NCBI RefSeq assembly: GCF_000321225.1 | Contig: NW_004450583.1 | Coordinates: 102,495-166,494, forward strand | DNA from: Odobenus rosmarus divergens | Lineage: Eukaryota > Chordata > Mammalia > Carnivora > Odobenidae | Reading direction: 5' to 3' | DNA: 64,000 nucleotides | Part shown: positions 56,600 to 64,000 of the stretch, piece after piece | Numbering within the stretch: the stretch's first letter is position 1 | Layout of the letters: the number at the start of each line of letters is the position of its first letter | Translations under genes and position numbers: made by a program | Notes under the pieces: generated by a model | What the model saw: only the letters and a program-made list of their open reading frames with translations | Told to the model about the DNA's origin: nothing | The model's database searches: none

Positions 56600-56805
56600 T
56601 TTATTTTTGTTTTTTGAAGATTTTATTTATTTATTTGGCAGAGAGAGACACAGCAAGAGAGAGAACACAAGCAGGGGCAGAGGGAGAGGGAGAAGCAGGC
56701 TTCCCACCCAGCAGGGAGCCCAATGTGGGGCTCGATCCCAGGACCCCAGGATCATGACCTGAGCGGAAGGCAGACACTTAACGACTGAGCCACCCAGGTG
56801 CCCCT
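56600..56805 (-). mobile_element. CanSINE in the ENOPH1 pseudogene 3'UTR region
   Basis: GAAGATTTTATTTATTTATT, purine-rich middle, head ending GAGCCACCCAGGTGCCCC. TATATGT occurs on both sides. Confidence 0.94.
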
Positions 56806-56904
56806 ATATATGTATTTTTAAAGTAAACTACTTTTACCATTGAAATAAACCAGACTACACGGACAAACTATGAGAAACAGTTTGTCTTCCTTAGAAATCC
56901 TTTT

Positions 56905-57675
<771 letters not shown>

Positions 57676-57935
57676 GGGAATCAGCTTTGGTCCAGAGGGT
57701 GGAGGGTGGTGGCAGCTGTACCCCCAGAACCATTCATCTCAGAGCTGCCAACTGCCTGCAACTGAAGCACTTCAGGGAGAGGCTACCTCCATGCCCCTGG
57801 AAGTAGAGAAGGCAGCTGCCCCTAATGTTTTTACAGTACTATGTATCTTACTTTGTAGCATTTTTCACACTAATTGCATATTAATTTATTGTTTGATTAA
57901 GGTAAGGTAAGGTTGGTCTTCACTCAACCACTAGT

Positions 57936-58053
57936 CCCAAATACGTATAAATTCTCCCTGGCTTTGCTCACCACTATATCTGCAGAACCTATTACAGTGC
58001 CTGGCACATAGCAGATGCTCAATAAATATTTGTTGAATGAAGAAATGAATGAA
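57936..58053 (+). mobile_element. L2 3'-terminal fragment
   Basis: TTACAGTGCCTGGCACATAG, then CAGATGCTCAATAAATATTT and GTTGAATGAA repeats: the characteristic L2 3' end. Confidence 0.85.
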
Positions 58054-58416
58054 TCATACAGACTTCCCAGAACTAATCCAAGATTTATTCTATTTTACCA
58101 TACTATTTGTCTGGTGATCCCTTGTAAATTTATATGGACCGGCTGAGTAGAATTCCTTAGTGTAGCAGAAACAAGAAGGATCCAAGAATTTTACTGTTAT
58201 AAAGGGTGTAGCAGATAAGTACATTAAGAACTTATTTCTCTAAATTCTGACTGAGTTCCTAGTAGAACTAGGAACTAATCTAGTCTGTCACTGTACCTAT
58301 ATTTCTGGCTGGCAACAATTTGATAGATTTTTGAACTTTATAATCCACAAACTACTGACTTGATTTTTATAGATAACTGCAACACAAAATTGGCAAGTGT
58401 TCTATTAAAATTTCAG

Positions 58417-58608
58417 GGGCACCTGGGTGGTGCAGTTGGCTAAGCATCCGACTCTCGGTTTCAGCTCAGGTTGTGATATCAGGGTTGTGAGATCAAGCCC
58501 CGCACTGGGCTCCGTGCTCAGCACTGAGTCTCTCTCCTTCTCCCTCTGCCCCTCCCCCTGCTCATGCATGCTCTCTCTCTCTCTCAAAATAAATATCTTT
58601 TAAAAAAA
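58417..58608 (+). mobile_element. CanSINE
   Basis: GGGGCACCTGGGTGGTGCAG head, GTTTCAGCTCAGGTTGTGAT variant, CT repeat, AATAAATATCTTTTAAAAAA tail. Confidence 0.95.
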
Positions 58609-59096
58609 TTCAAACTAGATGCATCTTGAGAATTGTTCCTATTCCATCCTGGAACCTATCACCCACAGAGAACCTGTCTCCTACTTCTGTTACCTTCAAC
58701 TTCCTTCCTTGCTACCACAAGCATCGATTCCTACCTTTTCTCTAATACTTTGGCAGAAGCATCATCCTTCAGCCTTACAGAGACTGGATCTTTTCTCTAC
58801 ATTTTTGAACCTACGCTTTCTAACTCAAATTGTTGCTAGCCAGAAAGACAGGTACACTGACATACTAGATTAGCTCCTAGTTCTACTAAGAACTCAGTCA
58901 GAATTGGGAGAAAGAAGTTCTAACTCAACTTACCAATTACTGCCTCTCTTTTTATCTTTAATCTTTTCTTTGACAATGCTTACTCTTTGGCCTAAAGTTT
59001 CCTGCTACCAAGAAGGCCTTCACTTTTGTTATTCTAGCAAATTACCATTTCAATCTTTCACTTTACACTTTTAAAATTATAAAAGCAAGAAATGTG

Positions 59097-59240
59097 GGGC
59101 ATCTGGGGGATTCAGTCAGTTAAGCATCCAACTTTTGGTCTCAGCTCAGGTCCTGAACTCAAGCTCATGAATTTAAGCCTGGTGTTGGACTCTATGCTGG
59201 GTGTGGAGCCTACACACACATAAATAAATAAAATTTATAT
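59097..59240 (+). mobile_element. Short CanSINE (tRNA part only)
   Basis: GGGGCATCTGGGGGATTCAG head, CTGGGTGTGGAGCCTACACA, AAATAAATAAAATTTATATA tail. AAGAAATGT / AAGGAAATGT flanks. Confidence 0.92.
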
Positions 59241-59534
59241 ATATATAAAGGAAATGTTTGTTATATTCAACAAATAGTCCTGGGACAATGGATAACCACA
59301 TGCAAAAGAAAGACGTTGTCCCTACCTCATATCATAAAAAAAAAAAAAAAAAGACCTCAAAAGGGATTAAAGACCTAAATGTAAAAGCTAAAATTATAAA
59401 ACTCTTAGAAAAAACTGCAAGTGTAAATCTTTGTGATCTTAAATTAGACACTAGTTTAGCTATGACATCAGAAGTATAAGCAACAACAAAAAAATAAACT
59501 GGATATCATCAAAATTAAAAATTTTGTGCTTCAG

Positions 59535-59731
59535 GGGCGCCTGGGTGGCTCAGATGGTTGGGCGTCTGCCTTTGGCTCAGGTCGTGATCCCAGGGTCCTG
59601 GGATAGGGCCTGCGTCGGGCTCCCTGCTCAGCGGGAGGCCTGCTTCTCCCTCTCCCACTCCCGCTGCTTGTGTTCTCTCTCTTGTTGTGTCTCTCTGTCA
59701 AATAGATAAATAAAATCTTAAAAAAAAAAAA
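59535..59731 (+). mobile_element. CanSINE with target-site duplication
   Basis: AAATTTTGTGCTTCA (about 59519) and AAATTTGTGCTTCA (59732). Head close to consensus (GGGGCGCCTGGGTGGCTCAG), so likely young. Confidence 0.97.
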
Positions 59732-60488
59732 AAATTTGTGCTTCAAAGGACACCATCAATAAAGTGAAAAGATAACTCAGAGAATGGAAGAAAATCTCTG
59801 CAAATCAAATGTCTGATAAGGACTTGTGTCTAAAATATATAAAGAACTATTACCACTAAATAAAACTCAATTTAAAAATGGGCAAAGGATCTAAATAGTC
59901 TCCAAAGAAAATATACAAATGGCCAATAAGCACATGGAAAGATGCTCAACATCATTAGCCACTGGGAAATGCAAATCAAAACCACAATAAGATAGCATAT
60001 CACACCCACTAGGATGGCTATAATCATCAAAAAGACAGACAGTAACAAGTATTGATGAGGATGTGAAGAAACTGGAATAACCCATACATTGCTGGTAGGA
60101 CTGTAAAATGGTACTGCCACTTTGGAAAAGTTTGGCAGTTCCTCAAATGGGTAAATACAGAGTTACCATATGACCTAGCAATTTCACTCCTAGGTATATA
60201 CCCAAGGGAAATTTAAGCTTATGTTCACATAAAAACTTGTACATGAATGTTCAGAGCAGCATTATTCATAATAGCCAAAAATTAGAAACAACCCAACTAT
60301 CAATAGATGAATAAAAGATAAATAAAATGTGGTATATCCATCCAACGGCATATTGTTCAGCCATGAAAAGGAATGAAGTACAGATACATGCGTCCACATC
60401 AGTGAACCCTACAAATATGCAAGTAAAAGAAGGCAGATGCAAAAGGCCACATGCCGTATGATTTCATTTATATGGAATATCCAGAAAA

Positions 60489-60682
60489 GGGGCGCCTGGG
60501 TGGTTCAGCTGGTTAAGTGTCTTCAGCTCTGGTCACGGTCTCAGGATCCTGGGACTGAGCCTTGCGTTGTGCTCTGTGCACAACAGGGACTACAGAGAGT
60601 CTGCTTGTTCCTCTCCCTTTGCCCATCCCCCTGCTCGTGCTCTCTCTCTCATATAGATAAATAAAATCTTTAAAAAAAAAAA
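60489..60682 (+). mobile_element. CanSINE
   Basis: ATCCAGAAAAGG (60479) and ATCCAAAACAGG (about 60683). Head GGCGCCTGGGTGGTTCAGCT with a few bases missing after it. Confidence 0.95.
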
Positions 60683-60855
60683 ATCCAAAACAGGCAAATC
60701 CATAAAGACAGAAAGTAGATTTGTGGTCCATCAGGGCTGAGCTGGCGGGGCCAGGGGCGAGGGGGGGGGGGTTGTGAATTGAGGATTGGGTAGTTATTGC
60801 TAAAGCAGAATTTCTCTTCCAGGTAATGAAAATGTTCTAAAATTCATTGTGGTGA

Positions 60856-61045
60856 GGGGCGCCTGGGTGGCTCAGTTGGTTAAGTGGTTGCCTTTGGCTC
60901 AGGTCATGATCCCAGGGTCCTAGGGTTGAGTCCCACATCAGGCTCCCTGCTCAATGAGCAGCCCGCTTCTTCCTCTCCACTGGTTGTGCTCTCTCTCGCA
61001 CTCTCTCTCTCAAATAACTAAATAAAATCTTTTAAAAAATAAAAT
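60856..61045 (+). mobile_element. CanSINE with exact 14-bp target-site duplication
   Basis: AAAATTCATTGTGG at 60839 and 61046. Confidence 0.97.
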
Positions 61046-61440
61046 AAAATTCATTGTGGGATGGACACACAACTCTGGATATACTAAAAGCCACTTAATT
61101 GTACATTTTCAACCAATGAATTGTACACGGTACGTGTATCTCCCAATAAAGCTATTTAAAAAACGAAATACATATAAAAATTTCAAACTGCATATACAAA
61201 AGAATACAAAGTCCCTTTCCTAGTCCCACTCCTCACAGGTAAACTGTACGTTATAACAAATAGGTACATATTCTCTCAACATTTCTCCCTGTGTATAAAC
61301 AAATATACGGAGAGAATTTTTTAATAAATAGGAATCTACTCACCTTCCAATCTCTCACATCAATATACACATTCACTTTTCTCCCTGAAAATACTTCTGA
61401 CATCTTCCAAGTCAATACATATAGCACTACCTCAGTTTAA

Positions 61441-62272
61441 AAAAAAATATTGTGGTAAAAAAAAAACATAATGTAAAATTTACCATTTAACCGTTTTTAA
61501 GTCTGAAATTCAATAGCATTCACAAAGTTGTGCAACGATCACCACTATTTCCAGAACTTCTCATCATCCCAAACAGACACTCTGTACCCATTAAACAATA
61601 ATTTGCCATTTTGGGCACCTGGGTGGCTCAGTCAGTTGAGTGGCTGCCTTTGGCTTGGGTTATGATCCCAGGGTCCTGGGATGGAACCCTGCATTAGGCT
61701 CCTTGCTCAGCAGGGAGTGAGCTACTCCACCTGACCCTCCCCCCTCTTGTGCTCTCTCTCTCTCTCTCAAATGGATGAATAAAATCTTTTAAAAAAATAA
61801 TTTGCCGTTTCTCTCTCCTCCCAGCCCCTGGTAACCTCTAATCCACTTTTTCTCTGCATGATTTTTTCATTCTAGGTACCTCCTATAAATAGAATCACAT
61901 AATATTTGTCCTTTTGCATCTTATTTCATTTGGTATAATTTCCTCAAGGTTCATCCATATTGTGGCACGTATCAGAATTCCATTCCTTTTTAAGGCCAAA
62001 TGATATTCCATTATATGGATATACAACATTTTGTTTATCTATTCATCCATGAATGCACACCTGGGTTGCTTCCACCTTTTGGCTACTATGAATAATGCTG
62101 TTATGAACATGAGTGTACAAGTACCTGCTTGAGTCCCTCCTTTCAATTCTTTTGGGTTTTGCCTAGCAGTGGAATTTCTGGATCATATAGTAACCCTATG
62201 TTTAACTTTTTGAGGAAATACCAGACTCTTTTCCATAACAACTATATCACTTTACATTTCCATTCCACAGTG
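61441..62272 (-). mobile_element. L1M 3' end, minus strand, split by a SINE
   Basis: Antisense L1M 3'UTR (AATGTAAAATTTACCATTTA, AAAGTTGTGCAACGATCACC), then ORF2 C-terminal antisense (TCATCCATGAATGCACACCT ... TTACATTTCCATTCCACAGT). Confidence 0.88.
61612..61795 (+). mobile_element. CanSINE with target-site duplication
   Basis: AATAATTTGCCATTT (61597) and AATAATTTGCCGTTT (61796). Confidence 0.97.
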
Positions 62273-62308
62273 TTTTTTAACTACTGCTTTTCATTTTTTA
62301 AATTTATT

Positions 62309-62484
62309 TATTAAAGATTTTATTTATTTATTTTTGAGAGAGAGAACAAGTGGGGGGAGGGGCAGAGGGAGAAGCAGGCTCCCTGCTGAGCAGGGAGCCC
62401 GATGTAGGACTCTATCCCAGGACCCTGGGATCATGACCTGAGCCGAAGGCAGACACTTAACCAACTGAGCCACCCAGGCACCTC
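62309..62484 (-). mobile_element. CanSINE, first of two adjacent minus-strand copies
   Basis: TTATTAAAGATTTTATTTAT, purine-rich part, head ending GAGCCACCCAGGCACC. CTTTTCATTTTTT before it, TTTTTTTCATTTTT after it. Confidence 0.94.
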
Positions 62485-62500
62485 CATTTTTTTCATTTTT

Positions 62501-62706
62501 AAAGATTTATTTATTTGAGAGACAGAGAGACCATGCATGAGAGCACAAGCAGGAGGGACAGAGGGAGAGGGAGAAAGAGAATTCCAAGCAGACTCTGCTC
62601 TGAGGGCAGAGCCTTGACTCAGGGCTCAATCTCATGACCCTAACATCACAACCTGAGCCAAAGCCAAGAGTCGGATGTTCAACTAACTGAGCCACCCAGG
62701 TGCCCC
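62501..62706 (-). mobile_element. CanSINE, second of two adjacent minus-strand copies
   Basis: AAAGATTTATTTATTTGAGA, head ending GAGCCACCCAGGTGCCCC, then CTTCTTTTCATTTTAAAA, a third version of the same target sequence. Confidence 0.94.
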
Positions 62707-63633
62707 TTCTTTTCATTTTAAAATAAAGTATCTTTACTTCCAAAATGACCATGAAGGTCTACCAATAAAGCACTGGTTAAATAAGGTTATTTCTACTTTT
62801 TCTCTATTACAAATAATATCTCTCTGTAGGTTGAACTCCTAAATGTGAAACTGCTAGATGACTTTTACATTTTGATGAATGATGTCAAATTGTTCTCCCA
62901 AAAAGTATTTTATACTTTTACTGTATGTTTACGAGTGCCCATTTCAGAAAATACTTGCCAGTATCAATCTTTTTAATTTTTGCTAACCTTAAAGGAAAAA
63001 TATTTTAATCTTAATTGTTTAGTTTTTTTTAAAAAGTTTTAATTTGCACTTTTTGTTATACCATAAATGATCTCAATGGACGGTCTGAGGCTTAGCAGTT
63101 AAAGTTATTAATGATTAAAGGTTAAAAAATAAACTGTTATCTTAATTGTGGTTCTGTTATTGTCACTAGAGAGGAAAATAAACTCTACTCATGCATGTAA
63201 AGTTATTTCACTTAATTTGACTTTCACGTGAAAACCTCTCCAAAATATAAAAGGATTCTCTTTAGCTACATTTAAAATATTTCGTTCATCTGGATCGCAA
63301 CCGCTAATCTGTCTTCAGCAACATTGTTATAGATCTATCAGGTAATCTAAGAAATTAGCCCTGAATTTAGATTGTTGTAACATTGTTCAAAAATTCAGTG
63401 GAGACACTGAGGATACTGTAATATATATTAACTATCTATTCTTTAGGATTTGGGGTCTTATTCCTGCATTAAATTTTATCAACAGAAATGCAGGTTCTTT
63501 CTTCTAAGTACTCAGTGTTTAACTGAATTAGAATGTAAGGTTACAGTATTTTCCATTACTAATTAGATAACACAAACTATATTCCTTTTGGTCTTAATCA
63601 CAGGAACCCCAAATCTATCACTGGAATGCTTTC
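62707..63633. other. Unique P4HA1 intron sequence
   Basis: AT-rich and free of recognised retroelements; no exon-like open frame with splice sites was found. The segment up to about 63060 may be a very old L1 relic. Confidence 0.5.
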
Positions 63634-63764
63634 TTTTTTTTTCCCTTTTTTTAAAGTAGGCTCCACACCCCACAACATGGGGCTTCAACTTAAAACTCCG
63701 AGATCAAGACCTGAGCTGAGATCCAGAGTTGGGACACTTAACCGACTGAGCCACCCAGGTGCCC
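63634..63764 (-). mobile_element. Short CanSINE (tRNA part only)
   Basis: TTTTTTTAAAGTAGGCTCCA, ACATGGGGCTTCAACTTAAA, head ending GAGCCACCCAGGTGCCCC. CTGGAATGCTTTC / CTGGAACGTTTTG flanks. Confidence 0.93.
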
Positions 63765-64000
63765 CTGGAACGTTTTGAGTAAGGAGCAACATTCTCACAC
63801 TGCATGACTGTATTTCTAATATATTAATAAGGACATCATGTTCAAGTAAATAGATAGACAATATCATTTTGGAGGTTTTGGAGATTATTACAAAACTTCC
63901 ACAGTAAAATGCAAGTGATATAATTTGCACTACTTTCTTCTAACCCAACACGTGAAAACTGACATTTTACAATTAGCTAATATAAAAACTGTGATTTTTC

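Larger units (their letters stand above)
59258..61163 (+). mobile_element. L1M ORF2 C-terminal part and 3'UTR, interrupted by three SINEs
   Basis: Sense L1 sequence (AAGGGATTAAAGACCTAAAT, GACACCATCAATAAAGTGAA, TTGCTGGTAGGACTGTAAAA, ATGGCATATT-type region) ending in an L1M 3'UTR (AACCAATGAATTGTACACGG) near 61163. A G-run of about 12 lies at 60760-60771. Decayed. Confidence 0.85.

Overview
The window is mammalian nuclear DNA from a carnivoran. About 53 copies of the carnivore tRNA-derived SINE (CanSINE/SINEC) are recognisable in both orientations, most with clean target-site duplications, alongside several L1 families. The SINE consensus seen here (head GCGCCTGGGTGGCTCAGT, a CT-rich middle, a tail of AAATAAA units) is the type found in bears, pinnipeds and mustelids. 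The canid head (GGGATCCCTGGGTGGCGC) and the felid form were not seen, so an arctoid caniform is the best guess; this is inference from repeat type only.

The only host protein-coding gene recognised is P4HA1 (collagen prolyl 4-hydroxylase alpha-1), on the minus strand. Its last six coding exons lie at 52648-52747, 43418-43471, 40284-40349, 36853-36921, 35868-35964 and 34492-34562, each with GT/AG splice sites and compatible phases. Together they encode about 152 C-terminal residues. These include the His-x-Asp iron ligands, the distal His, the 2-oxoglutarate-binding Lys and the C-terminal cysteine pair. The 3'UTR continues below 34491 to a likely poly(A) signal near 33840. All earlier exons lie beyond base 64000.

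Layout: 1-32620 is intergenic sequence downstream of P4HA1, made almost entirely of nested L1 elements, mostly on the minus strand, with SINEs inserted in them. It also holds a MaLR LTR, a U6 snRNA pseudogene, a 35-base U2 snRNA 5' fragment inside an L1, and microsatellites. 32621-34491 is mostly unique sequence including the P4HA1 3'UTR. 34492-64000 is P4HA1 exons and introns. The 9.2-kb intron at 43472-52647 is enlarged by a nearly full-length decayed plus-strand L1 (about 44490-51280). The first intron in the window is at least 11.2 kb and carries dense SINEs, L1 pieces and an ENOPH1 processed pseudogene (56905-57675, minus).

No CRISPR, operon or novel multi-gene system is present. The points of most interest are retrotransposition footprints: repeated use of one target site by successive SINEs, SINEs nested in SINEs, a SINE inserted in the tail of a U6 pseudogene, a flanked 3'-truncated U2 insert, a near-identical 169-bp-offset tandem duplication, and a GC-rich tandem array in an L1 5'UTR. 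Repeat family names are by eye; boundaries of old elements are approximate.
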